Below, piece after piece: positions 7,966-15,553 of a DNA stretch of 31,620 bases (the first letter of the stretch is position 1; each line of letters starts with the position of its first letter). Source of the DNA: JARYMI01 sp037444845 (GTDB taxonomy: Bacteria; Acidobacteriota; Aminicenantia; Aminicenantales; UBA8522); the NCBI GenBank assembly GCA_037444845.1, contig JBBILQ010000025.1:1-31620 (forward strand), read 5' to 3'. The notes beneath the pieces were generated by a model. The model made no database searches and was not told where the DNA came from. It saw nothing but the letters and a program-made list of their open reading frames with translations. The position numbers were made by a program, and so were the translations under genes.

Positions 7966-8276
7966 CAGAAAAGTCCCGGGATTTTTAATCCGCCGCCCAA
8001 ATCTCCCAATTTCTGGGCGATATGTTCTTCCGCTTTTGCCATGGCATCAGCGAGCGCGGCCAGGATCAAGTCCTGGAGCATCTCAACCTCATCCCGGTTG
8101 ACAACTTCGGGATCGATGTGGACAGCGGTGACATTCTTGTGGCCGTCCATGGTAACGCTGACGACACCGCCGCCGCTCGTCCCGTTGACCCGCATCTCTG
8201 CCAGTTCTTTCTGCAATCTCGCCTGCATTTCTTTGGCCGTCTTGAGCATTTTCTGGAGGTTAGCAAGATCTTTCAT
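7965..8276 (-). CDS. ybaB: YbaB/EbfC family nucleoid-associated protein
   Basis: 103 residues. An N-terminal amphipathic helix (LANLQKMLKTAKEMQARLQKE) is followed by a short beta sheet with the family signature VNGTSGGGVVSVTMDG and a C-terminal helix. Family members form tweezer-like dimers that bind DNA. It lies 42 bp after dnaX, with AAAAGGAGAG before the start, and is coupled to recR through a TGATG overlap. Confidence 0.95.
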   Translation of the reverse strand: MKDLANLQKMLKTAKEMQARLQKELAEMRVNGTSGGGVVSVTMDGHKNVTAVHIDPEVVNRDEVEMLQDLILAALADAMAKAEEHIAQKLGDLGGGLKIPGLF

Positions 8277-8318
8277 GATTCTCTCCTTTTCGTGCGACGC
8301 CCCGGCTCTTGCTTTCCC

Positions 8319-10013
8319 TTACTCCTTTTGCTTGGGCCTTTTGATCGGCTCGACGGATAGAACCTGAGCTTTGAACGTGTCCATGAACGTTTGAACCGTG
8401 GGGTCCTTGAGAGCCAGCTCCAGGTCCTTGTCTCTCTTATTGGCATTCCCGTCGATCGCATCAATGAGCCTGACCTTGACCTTCTGCCCGATAACGGCCG
8501 AGGCGACTCTTTCCACGGTTTTTATATCCTTCTGAACGGTCTCGCGATAAAAATCTTCTCCAGCCGGGAAAGAGATCTCCAGGATGACGGGGTTTTCGAT
8601 GACAAACCTCTTTTCAGGGTGAAACTTAATGTCTAAGGTTTCGTCCTTGATCTGGAAAGAAGTCTGACGGGAAAAGACAGCGGCAAGGGAACTTTTTTCT
8701 TTCTGGAGTTCGTCCACGATCTTATAGAAAATGTCTCTATCTCCCTCAGCCCTTATTCTGGGAGCAGGTCGAACCGTACCGGGCTTCAGCCCCGGCTCCA
8801 TCCGGCGCTCTTCAGCCATTCCGGTTTTTATTCCTGACAATGGATCGGCTGGCCCGACGGATGCGGCTTCCCTCTCCTTGACGATTTTTTCCACTTCCTG
8901 TATGAGGTCCTGCAGGGGGACGATTTTTTTGAAGTGGCAGAGCTTGACCAGAACCGTCTCAAGGTAGATTTGGGGGTGGGAAGAATAGCGCAGGCCTGGC
9001 TCAGCCTGCTGCAGCGCCACGAGATAGCGGAGAATTTCCTCGTCTGAAGCCTTGGCTGCTTCCGTCTTGAGCTGGCCAATTTCTTCCGCGTTCAGGGGAA
9101 GAAGGCCCGTCAAGTCTTGGACAGACCCGGCAAGCAGCAGATTCCTGAAGTGCTGCACGAGCTCCTTATAAAAAAAGCGCAGGTCATGGCCCTTTTCCAT
9201 GATTTTCTCGATCAGGGCAAAAACCTCGGCCGGCCTCTGTTCCAGGATCAAGCTCGAGCATTCAAACAGAGTGTCCTTGCTGATAACTCCAAGGATCTCC
9301 TTGAGATCATCGTCATTGATGATTTCTCCTGAGAAAGCCACGGCCTGGTCTAACAGGCTCTGAGCATCCCGCAAGCTGCCGTCAGCCGCTTCCGCGATCA
9401 GGTTCAGCGCATAGGGAGAGATGGTTATTTTCTCTTTTTGGGCGACCTTCAGGAGATGGTTGACGATCTCTTTCTGGGATATTTTTTTGAACTCGAAATG
9501 CTGGCACCGGGAGGCGATTGTGGCCGGCACTTTGTGGAACTCGGTTGTTGCGAAAATAAAAATGGTGCGCTCAGGAGGCTCTTCGAGTGTCTTGAGGAGG
9601 GCGTTGAAGGCGTGGCCGGAGAGCATGTGGACTTCATCGATGATGATAACCTTGTAGCGGCTGGCGATAGGCTTGTATTTGGCCGTGTCCCGGATCGGGC
9701 TTATATCCTCGACTGTCCGGCTCGAGGCACCGTCTATCTCGAGCACATCCACCGAGCGGTCATCTCTGACGGCGAGGCAAAATTCACACTTATTGCAGGG
9801 AGTGGGAGTTGGGCCATACTGGCAGTTCAAGGCCTTTGCCAGGATTCGGGCAACGGTTGTCTTTCCGATCCCTCTCATCCCGGAGAAAATGTAAGCCTGA
9901 GCCACCCGGTTGTTCTTGATGGCATTCTGCAGAGTCTGGACTACTGCCTTTTGTCCGACCATTTCCTCAAAGGTCTGGGGCCTGTACTTGCGGGCATAAA
10001 TAAGATACGACAT
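8319..10013 (-). CDS. dnaX: DNA polymerase III clamp-loader subunit tau/gamma
   Basis: 564 residues. AAA+ ATPase with Walker A GMRGIGKTT (K51), a zinc module C64/C73/C76/C79 at the same numbers as in E. coli, Walker B IIIDE (D126-E127) and the SRC sensor with arginine finger R169. Domains I-III run to about residue 365; the rest is the lower-complexity tau-type region that would bind the polymerase and helicase. A run of seven A residues falls at codons 361-363, just at the end of domain III; slippage there in either direction would end translation at about 395-400 residues and give a gamma-like short form. Expression is from the promoter at 10067-10095, and ybaB and recR follow. Confidence 0.97.
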   Translation of the reverse strand: MSYLIYARKYRPQTFEEMVGQKAVVQTLQNAIKNNRVAQAYIFSGMRGIGKTTVARILAKALNCQYGPTPTPCNKCEFCLAVRDDRSVDVLEIDGASSRTVEDISPIRDTAKYKPIASRYKVIIIDEVHMLSGHAFNALLKTLEEPPERTIFIFATTEFHKVPATIASRCQHFEFKKISQKEIVNHLLKVAQKEKITISPYALNLIAEAADGSLRDAQSLLDQAVAFSGEIINDDDLKEILGVISKDTLFECSSLILEQRPAEVFALIEKIMEKGHDLRFFYKELVQHFRNLLLAGSVQDLTGLLPLNAEEIGQLKTEAAKASDEEILRYLVALQQAEPGLRYSSHPQIYLETVLVKLCHFKKIVPLQDLIQEVEKIVKEREAASVGPADPLSGIKTGMAEERRMEPGLKPGTVRPAPRIRAEGDRDIFYKIVDELQKEKSSLAAVFSRQTSFQIKDETLDIKFHPEKRFVIENPVILEISFPAGEDFYRETVQKDIKTVERVASAVIGQKVKVRLIDAIDGNANKRDKDLELALKDPTVQTFMDTFKAQVLSVEPIKRPKQKE

Positions 10014-10035
10014 CGCCTTAAACGGTAAGTCTCAG

Positions 10036-10055
10036 AAAGGAAATGATTTTCCTTT
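10036..10055. promoter_or_regulatory. 8-bp perfect inverted repeat in the dnaX leader
   Basis: AAAGGAAA (10036-10043) and TTTCCTTT (10048-10055) are separated by TGAT. It lies between the dnaX promoter and its start codon, so it would form a leader hairpin or act as a repressor site. There is no gene to the left on the plus strand for it to terminate. Confidence 0.35.
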
Positions 10056-10066
10056 TTGTAGACGTC

Positions 10067-10095
10067 ATCTTAGCACATTTTTTCCTCTTTGCCAA
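10067..10095 (-). promoter_or_regulatory. sigma-70 type promoter of the dnaX-ybaB-recR-por operon
   Basis: On the minus strand: -35 TTGGCA (10095-10090), 17-bp spacer, -10 TAAGAT (10072-10067) with a TG extension (TGC before the hexamer). The predicted start leaves a leader of about 45 nt before dnaX. No other promoter of this quality is obvious within the train. Confidence 0.5.
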
Positions 10096-10103
10096 AGAAT
10101 ATT

Positions 10104-10132
10104 TTGCCCGAATGTTGGAGGTGGCTTATAAT
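10104..10132 (+). promoter_or_regulatory. sigma-70 type promoter of the EamA transporter gene
   Basis: -35 TTGCCC (10104-10109), 17-bp spacer, perfect -10 TATAAT (10127-10132). The expected transcription start is near 10139, with the AGGAG ribosome site at 10141-10145, so the leader is very short. It is divergent from the dnaX promoter. Confidence 0.6.
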
Positions 10133-10152
10133 CTAAGGCCAGGAGATGATCG

Positions 10153-11034
10153 GTGTCGCGGCGGCAGAGCCTCATCGAAGTCCACCTGGCCACACTCCTC
10201 TTCGGGCTGGCCGGGCTTTTCGGCAAGTGGCTGGCTCTTGTCCCCTTTCTCATTGTGTGGGGAAGGGTCGTCTTCGCCAGTCTGGCCCTGAGCGTCCTCC
10301 TCCTAACCTTGAAGCAGAGCCTTAGGGGTATCCTAAGGGAAAACTTTCTTCTGATAACCGTCCTGGGGTTCATCCTGGCTGTCCACTGGGTGACTTTTTT
10401 CACGTCCATCCAGGTTTCCACGGTGGCTGTCGGGCTTCTCGCCTATTCCTGCTTTCCAGTTTTCACTGTTCTTTTCGAGCCTCTTTTTTTCAAGGAGAAG
10501 CTCGACAGGACGAACTTGCTCTTGGCCGCAGTCTGCCTGAGCGGCGCTTTCCTGATTGTGCCCAGGTTCAGCCTGACGAATGCTGTCTATCAGGGGGTTA
10601 TGTGGGGGCTTGTCTCGGGGTTCTGTTTTGCCTTGTTGACCATATTCAACCGGCGGCTTGCCCAGACATATTCCAGCTTGGCCATCGCTTTTGTCGAGGA
10701 TTTCGCTGCGGCGATTTTCCTCCTGCCTTTTCTTTTCTTCTATCCAAGCAGCCTGACGGCCAGGGATGTGCTCCTTCTGGCCTTCCTCGGCGTGGTCTGC
10801 ACGGCTGGTTCGCATACGCTCTTCATCAAAGGTCTGCGCCGGGTCAGAGCCCAGACCGCCAGTATCATCAGCGCGCTTGAGCCTGTCTACGGGATAGCAC
10901 TCGCCTATTTAATGCTGGGAGAACTCCCTTCTTCCAGGACTCTGGGAGGAGGACTTGTTATTCTCAGCGCGGCCTTGATGATCTCAGTGCGGGAGGGAGG
11001 GCGATTGATTAATCAATCTCGTCCTTTTTCTTGA
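10153..11034 (+). CDS. EamA/DMT superfamily inner-membrane transporter
   Basis: 293 residues starting at GTG 10153 with AGGAG seven nucleotides before it. About ten hydrophobic segments are arranged as two EamA repeats (roughly residues 6-135 and 145-280). Each repeat ends with the family pattern: FFKEKLDRTNLLLAAVCLSGAFLIV in the first (residues ~114-138) and LGELPSSRTLGGGLVILSAAL in the second, where a P-x-Y-x-x-x-x-Y-L pattern in EPVYGIALAYLML is also typical. These carriers export or import small metabolites such as amino acids, but the substrate cannot be read from sequence. Its last 26 bp overlap the convergent lipoprotein gene. Confidence 0.88.
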   Translation: MSRRQSLIEVHLATLLFGLAGLFGKWLALVPFLIVWGRVVFASLALSVLLLTLKQSLRGILRENFLLITVLGFILAVHWVTFFTSIQVSTVAVGLLAYSCFPVFTVLFEPLFFKEKLDRTNLLLAAVCLSGAFLIVPRFSLTNAVYQGVMWGLVSGFCFALLTIFNRRLAQTYSSLAIAFVEDFAAAIFLLPFLFFYPSSLTARDVLLLAFLGVVCTAGSHTLFIKGLRRVRAQTASIISALEPVYGIALAYLMLGELPSSRTLGGGLVILSAALMISVREGGRLINQSRPFS

Positions 11035-12199
11035 TTTTCTTCTTGACGGTTTTCTCCTCTTCCTGGTGACGCTCGACGACCTTTGATTTTTCCTCTTCGT
11101 GCTGCTTTTTGAGCTCCTCGGCCTTAACCTTGTATTCTTTTTCAAGCTTTGCCTTCTCGGCGGGATTAGAAACAAGCTTTTTTTCAGCTTCATGCCTTCT
11201 CTCGAGATCGCCCTTTTCTTTCTGCTGGCTCTGTTCGACAAGCCGAAGCTCCTTTTCCTGCTCTTCCTTCAAGCGGCGTTCGGTCTCGACTGCGGCCCCC
11301 GGCTCATCAAGCCCTCTGAGCTGGATTTCGGGAATTTTCGCCTCAGCCTCCTCTTTTTGGATGAAGGATTTAGGCTTTGCCGCCTCGCTTTTGGAAACTG
11401 TCGGACGGTAAACCCGGATAGAATTGCCGCTGATTTTGGATGGCCCGGCTCGGCGGATGTCCTCAAGCTCGTACTTAGAGACTTCGCTTCGGGTTATCCT
11501 CCGAACATGATCAATGTCCACTCCCTGATTGATGACCTGACGGTTCCTGTCGACCAGGTTGGCCTTGGAGACGGTAAAACGGACGACCGTGCTGTTTCTC
11601 TCCTGAGGAAGGACATAGCGATCCAAGTAGTCATACTGAAAGTAGCGACCCTCGATAAAAACCCAGTAATGGCCGGGAAGCTCATACGGGAGGCCGCGCA
11701 CGCCGAACCCGGCGATGAACTCGACGTCAGGGGGAAGAGGCGCCCAGCCGATATAAAGATTGCCCCACCGCCAGGTGACCCAGGCAGGGCCCCAGACGGT
11801 TCCCGGCACCCAGAACCAGCCGAGGCGGTGGCTCCAGCCCCAGCGCCCATAGTGGAAGGGAATCCAGCCCCATTCGTCGTAGGAAATCCACGTCCAGCCG
11901 TAGCTTGTCCAGGCCCAGCGGCCATAGGTGTACGGCCGCCATCTCAGACTGACGCGGCGAGGCACCCAGACATAACCGTAAGGCGAATAGTACACCCAGG
12001 TTCCGTAAGGAGAGAGGTAATCATAAAAGAAGGCGATGTCCACCTCCTGGCGGTAGTCTCTGAACTCTCTCTCCTGATACCTTTCTCTCGCCGGAGGAGG
12101 CGGGGAAGGTTCTTCATCATAGGGAACATAAATGATGCAACTGGCCGCAAAAAGAAGCGCTAAAAAAATGATCCAGACGTTCTTTGCATTCTTATTCAT
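11009..12199 (-). CDS. Trp/Tyr-rich lipoprotein (DUF6600-like) with a charged coiled-coil tail
   Basis: 396 residues. A hydrophobic signal ends AASC, so C21 is probably lipidated. Residues about 55-155 are extraordinarily rich in W, Y, G and P, in repeated short units such as YGTWVYY, YGYVWVP, YGRWAW, YGWTW, WGWIPFHYGRWGW, GWFWVPG and WGPAWVTWRW, ending with GWAPLPPD. This pattern matches what I know as DUF6600-type proteins, of unknown function. From about residue 285 to the end there is a highly charged E/K/R/Q coiled coil. The ribosome site AAGGAAGG precedes ATG 12199. A strong sigma-54 promoter match (12231-12246) lies immediately upstream, so the gene is likely controlled by an enhancer-binding regulator. 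The stop overlaps the convergent transporter gene. Confidence 0.82.
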   Translation of the reverse strand: MNKNAKNVWIIFLALLFAASCIIYVPYDEEPSPPPPARERYQEREFRDYRQEVDIAFFYDYLSPYGTWVYYSPYGYVWVPRRVSLRWRPYTYGRWAWTSYGWTWISYDEWGWIPFHYGRWGWSHRLGWFWVPGTVWGPAWVTWRWGNLYIGWAPLPPDVEFIAGFGVRGLPYELPGHYWVFIEGRYFQYDYLDRYVLPQERNSTVVRFTVSKANLVDRNRQVINQGVDIDHVRRITRSEVSKYELEDIRRAGPSKISGNSIRVYRPTVSKSEAAKPKSFIQKEEAEAKIPEIQLRGLDEPGAAVETERRLKEEQEKELRLVEQSQQKEKGDLERRHEAEKKLVSNPAEKAKLEKEYKVKAEELKKQHEEEKSKVVERHQEEEKTVKKKIKKKDEID

Positions 12200-12230
12200 G
12201 GCTCAATCCTTCCTTTCCATTGATTTATTT

Positions 12231-12246
12231 TGCAAATATCATGCCA
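12231..12246 (-). promoter_or_regulatory. sigma-54 promoter of the Trp/Tyr-rich lipoprotein gene
   Basis: Read on the minus strand: TGGCATGATATTTGCA. It matches TGGCACG-N4-TTGCW at every position but one (T for C), including both invariant dinucleotides (GG at -24, GC at -12) and exact spacing. The predicted start near 12220 leaves a leader with the AAGGAAGG ribosome site before ATG 12199. Farther upstream AATCTT (12277-12282) and AAGATT (12310-12315) form an inverted pair that could be part of an activator site. Confidence 0.7.
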
Positions 12247-12351
12247 AAGCTTTTCAATCCCGCCTGACCCATACTGAATCTTACTCTTTTCCTGCGGGGC
12301 CGTCCAAAAAAGATTACAGCTGATATCTCTTTCTGAACATGAGTATTTGAA

Positions 12352-13557
12352 TCAGCCGAGTAGCTTGAAGACTTTTTTTAATCGCCTGTAGGCCCAGCCT
12401 AAATCTTTCTGTTTGATGATGAGCGGCGGCGCAAAGCGGATGACGTTATCGTGCGTTTCCTTGCACAGCAGCCCTTCTTTTTTGAGCTCTTCACAGAAGC
12501 GCCGCGCGCCGCCCGCCTCTGGCTTGAGCTCTATGCCGATGAGCAGGCCCAGCCCCCGGACTTCCTTGATGTGTCGGCTCTTGATTTTCTTAAGCCTGTC
12601 CAGAAAGTAGCTCCCCGCGACAGCGGCGTTCTCGGTGAGTTTCTCGTCTTGAATGACGCGCAGAGCCTCTCTGGCCACGGCACAGGCCAGGGGGTTGCCG
12701 CCAAACGTGGAGCCGTGCTCTCCTGGCTTGAAAACGCCCAAGATCTGTCTTGCGGAAAGGGTGGCTGAGACAGGATAATAGCCGCCTCCCAGGGACTTAC
12801 CAATAACCACCATGTCCGGCCTCACTTCTTCATGATCGCATGCGAAGAGCTTGCCCGTCCGGCCGAGTCCTGTCTGAATCTCGTCAGCGATCAAAAGAAC
12901 GTTGTTCTCAGTGCAGATTCTCTTTGCTTCTCTGAGGTATCCCGGCGGAGGGACGAGAATTCCCGCTTCCGCCTGGACAGGCTCAACCAGAAACGCGGTA
13001 GTATACGGCGTAATGGCCTGGCTCAGGGCATCAATGTCTCCGTAAGGGATGACGACAAACCCGGGCGTGAAAGGGCCAAAATTGTTCCGGTAAATGGGCT
13101 CCGTGGAAAAGCTGACAATGGTCACGGTGCGGCCGTGAAAGTTATTGGCGCAAACGATGATCTCAGCTTTGTCCTGAGGCACGCCCTTTACTTGATATGC
13201 CCACTTGCGTGCTGTCTTGATGGCGGTCTCGATCGATTCGGCCCCTGAATTCATCGGCAAGACCATCTCGAAACCGGTCAAGTCGCAGAGCTCTTTGGCC
13301 AAGAGAGGCCATTGATCGTTCCGGAAAGCGCGCGAGGTCAAAGTCAGGCGTTTCGCCTGATCCTTGACGACCTTGAAGATGCGGGGGTGGCAGTGGCCAT
13401 GGTTAACGGCAGAATAGCCGCTCAGGAAATCAAGATACCTCCGGCCTTCGACATCCCAGACCCAGATACCCCTTCCTTTTGTCAGGACGGCGTCCAGGGG
13501 ATGGTAGTTGTGGGCACCGTACAATTCCTCAAGAAGGATGTAGTCTCGGCTGTCCAT
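12352..13557 (-). CDS. rocD: ornithine aminotransferase
   Basis: 401 residues, class-III PLP aminotransferase that converts ornithine and 2-oxoglutarate to glutamate-5-semialdehyde and glutamate. Motifs: MNSGAESIETAIKTARKW (102-119), HGRT (141-144), STEPIYRNNFGPFTPGF, ADEIQTGLGRTGK with D225, and the PLP lysine K254 in IGKSLGGGYYPVSA. The STEP...FGPFTPGF run and IPYGD favour RocD over acetylornithine or 4-aminobutyrate aminotransferases. The start is ATG 13557, with AAAGGAG six nucleotides before it; the reading frame stays open upstream only because it reads through the tRNA-Ser gene. It lies 24 bp after that tRNA. Confidence 0.9.
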   Translation of the reverse strand: MDSRDYILLEELYGAHNYHPLDAVLTKGRGIWVWDVEGRRYLDFLSGYSAVNHGHCHPRIFKVVKDQAKRLTLTSRAFRNDQWPLLAKELCDLTGFEMVLPMNSGAESIETAIKTARKWAYQVKGVPQDKAEIIVCANNFHGRTVTIVSFSTEPIYRNNFGPFTPGFVVIPYGDIDALSQAITPYTTAFLVEPVQAEAGILVPPPGYLREAKRICTENNVLLIADEIQTGLGRTGKLFACDHEEVRPDMVVIGKSLGGGYYPVSATLSARQILGVFKPGEHGSTFGGNPLACAVAREALRVIQDEKLTENAAVAGSYFLDRLKKIKSRHIKEVRGLGLLIGIELKPEAGGARRFCEELKKEGLLCKETHDNVIRFAPPLIIKQKDLGWAYRRLKKVFKLLG

Positions 13558-13581
13558 GATTGCTCCTTTCATTAAACGGCC

Positions 13582-13674
<93 letters not shown>

Positions 13675-13734
13675 GCTGGGGGGGGATTTGCGCTCGAGTT
13701 TTCAACGTTATCAGAAAACCAAGAGAACGTCAAT

Positions 13735-14760
13735 TTAAGAGCGGTATATGTTGATGATGTCTTTGAGGAGGGCCGAAGCAGCGCCGCGAGGGTCGGATTT
13801 TCCGCCTGTAACGGTGACATCGCCCATTGTGTCCGTGAAATAGGTGATGCCTTTGGCCGAGCCGTTCACTCCGAAAAGCGGATGGGAGTGACCGATGGCG
13901 CAGGGGGCTACCGAAGCCACCGTTCCATTTTTTTCACGCCGGATTCGACCGAGAAGCTTGACCGATTTGCCCTCGCGCTGGGCGCGTTCGATGAGCTCTG
14001 CGGGAAGGTCGACGATCCCCTCAACAGAGATATCAGAGAGCCGGAGTTCAAGCCCCATGACGGCGTTGCCGATGACGAGAAGCTTGACAGCGGTGTCCCA
14101 GCCTTCCACATCATAAGCGGGATCAGGCTCTGCGATGCCACGAACCCTGGCTTCTTGAAGAGCTCCCGAATAGCTCCTCCCCTTCCCCATTTCGGTCAGG
14201 ACGAAATTGGTTGTGCCGTTGAGAATGCCTTCGATAGCCAAGACTTCTGCCCCAGCTAAAGAATAGAGCCCAACATCGAGCGCGGGCAAAGCGGCTGCGG
14301 CAGCGCCGCTGAATTTCAGGGATAAACGGTTTCGTGACGCCTTCTTTCGCAGACCGCTGAAATCGACAGCGAGAGGGCCTTTATTGGCCGTAACGACGTG
14401 CCATCCGGAATCCAGAGCCAGTCTCGTGTGAGTGAGGCCTGGTTCTCCCGACTTCAGGTTGGATGGCGTGCAATCGACAAGCACACCCGGCTCGATTTCT
14501 CGCAAGACCGATTCCAAAGAGGGGTTCGGTTTCCAAGAAGGATGGAAAGAGAGGCCGTCCGCCCAGTTATCGAAGAGGTCCCTAATTTTGAAACCAGCGC
14601 AGGGAATCAGCCCTCCCGTTGATTTAAAAATTGCCCGCAGAAAAAGGGACAGTTCGTAGCTCGCTCTTAGGCGACTCGTCTTCTCCTCAAGAAGCTTGAC
14701 AAACGCCTTTCCGACGTTCCCGAAGCCCATCAAGACAAGGTTAACTGTCCTGTGCGCCAT
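13735..14760 (-). CDS. hom: homoserine dehydrogenase
   Basis: 341 residues, NAD(P)-dependent reduction of aspartate semialdehyde to homoserine, the branch point to threonine and methionine. N-terminal Rossmann motif GFGNVGKAF (12-20), VVTANKGPLA, GILNGTTNF, and the signature AEPDPAYDVEGWDTAVK with the conserved catalytic region are all present. The protein ends after the catalytic core, so there is no C-terminal ACT domain for feedback by threonine. AAAGGAG precedes ATG 14760. It lies between two tRNA-Ser genes and close to the divergent thrC, which uses its product after phosphorylation; no homoserine kinase is in the window. Confidence 0.93.
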   Translation of the reverse strand: MAHRTVNLVLMGFGNVGKAFVKLLEEKTSRLRASYELSLFLRAIFKSTGGLIPCAGFKIRDLFDNWADGLSFHPSWKPNPSLESVLREIEPGVLVDCTPSNLKSGEPGLTHTRLALDSGWHVVTANKGPLAVDFSGLRKKASRNRLSLKFSGAAAAALPALDVGLYSLAGAEVLAIEGILNGTTNFVLTEMGKGRSYSGALQEARVRGIAEPDPAYDVEGWDTAVKLLVIGNAVMGLELRLSDISVEGIVDLPAELIERAQREGKSVKLLGRIRREKNGTVASVAPCAIGHSHPLFGVNGSAKGITYFTDTMGDVTVTGGKSDPRGAASALLKDIINIYRS

Positions 14761-14806
14761 GGCTTTCTCCTTTTATTCGCGATCACTCGGGAGAGATACT
14801 GGAGAA

Positions 14807-14898
14807 TGGCGGAGAGGGTGGGATTCGAACCCACGATCCCGAGAAATCGGGATAACGGTTTTCGAGACCGTCGCCTTCAACCACTCGGCCACCTCTCC
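14807..14898 (-). tRNA. tRNA-Ser (CGA)
   Basis: A 92-nt class-II tRNA with encoded CCA (14807-14809). The acceptor stem is GGAGAGG/CCTCTCC with discriminator G. The anticodon loop is CTCGAAA with anticodon CGA, reading UCG. The long variable arm (TCCCGATTTCTCGGGA) forms a clean hairpin. It lies between tadA and hom on the same strand. Confidence 0.96.
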
Positions 14899-14928
14899 GG
14901 CTGCAGGCGCTTCATTTAAATCCTAACC

Positions 14929-15405
14929 TTAGGCCCTGCGCTTATGCCGCTTCGGCTTAAAAAAGTCTTTGAGGAGCGCAGCGCCTTCTTGGGCGAGAAG
15001 CCCCGCTCTGACCTCGGGCAGGTGGTTTGTTTTTTTAAAAGAGAAGCTCATGATTGACCGGACAGCGCCGGCCTTTGGGTCGGCCGCACCGTAGACGAGC
15101 CTTCTGATCCTGGCTTGCACAACGGCACCGAGGCACATCACGCAGGGCTCGAGTGTCACATAGAGGTCGCATCCTGAAAGCCGGTAATTCTGTTTTTGTC
15201 GGCCGGCCAGCCGCATGGCCACAATCTCCGCGTGAGCTGTTGGGTCGTGACGCCTTATGGGCTGATTGTGTCCGCGGCTGAGGATTTTGTCACCGAGGAC
15301 GATCACGGCGCCAACCGGAATCTCTCCCGCTCGCGCGGCCTTGCGCGCTTCGGCCAGGGCGATTCTCATGAACTTCTCTTCAGCGCACGTTTGAACAACT
15401 TTCAC
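14929..15405 (-). CDS. tadA: tRNA-specific adenosine deaminase
   Basis: 158 residues, zinc deaminase that converts A34 to inosine in tRNA-Arg(ACG). Zinc ligands H58 (in HAE), C88 and C91 (in PCVMCLGA), and the catalytic glutamate E60 are all present; GEIPVGAVIV is the usual N-terminal strand. The start is GTG 15405, chosen because it gives the usual N-terminal helix. A plausible promoter (-35 TTGTAA and -10 TAAAAT, 15412-15440, minus strand) would start transcription almost at this GTG, so the mRNA may be leaderless, or translation may begin at ATG 15369. Confidence 0.92.
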   Translation of the reverse strand: MKVVQTCAEEKFMRIALAEARKAARAGEIPVGAVIVLGDKILSRGHNQPIRRHDPTAHAEIVAMRLAGRQKQNYRLSGCDLYVTLEPCVMCLGAVVQARIRRLVYGAADPKAGAVRSIMSFSFKKTNHLPEVRAGLLAQEGAALLKDFFKPKRHKRRA

Positions 15406-15493
15406 GGGTTGATTTTACCTTTGTCTGTCCAAATTTACAACCGATTGCCGGGGAAGCCGATTGATGAGTCGAATGGGCAGAAAGCGGCTGGTT

Positions 15494-15522
15494 TTGCAAC
15501 ACTGTTGATTATTCGATAAACT
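15494..15522 (+). promoter_or_regulatory. possible sigma-70 promoter of thrC
   Basis: -35 TTGCAA (15494-15499), 17-bp spacer, -10 TAAACT (15517-15522). Each hexamer matches four of six consensus positions. The predicted leader is about 25 nt and contains GGAG before ATG 15554. No leader hairpins typical of T-box control or attenuation are evident in the 148-bp space shared with tadA. Confidence 0.35.
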
Positions 15523-15553
15523 GAGAGGGCATTTTCATCATGCGGAGTTGACC

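Noticed and set aside
8689..8700. A6 run in dnaX as a frameshift heptamer
   Set aside because: Its phase does not give the A-AAA-AAG arrangement and it lies beyond the domain III boundary; the A7 run at 8924-8930 is the better candidate.
13678..13685. Run of eight G between hom and tRNA-Ser(GGA) as a phase-variable tract
   Set aside because: It is not in a coding region or a promoter spacer that I can identify.
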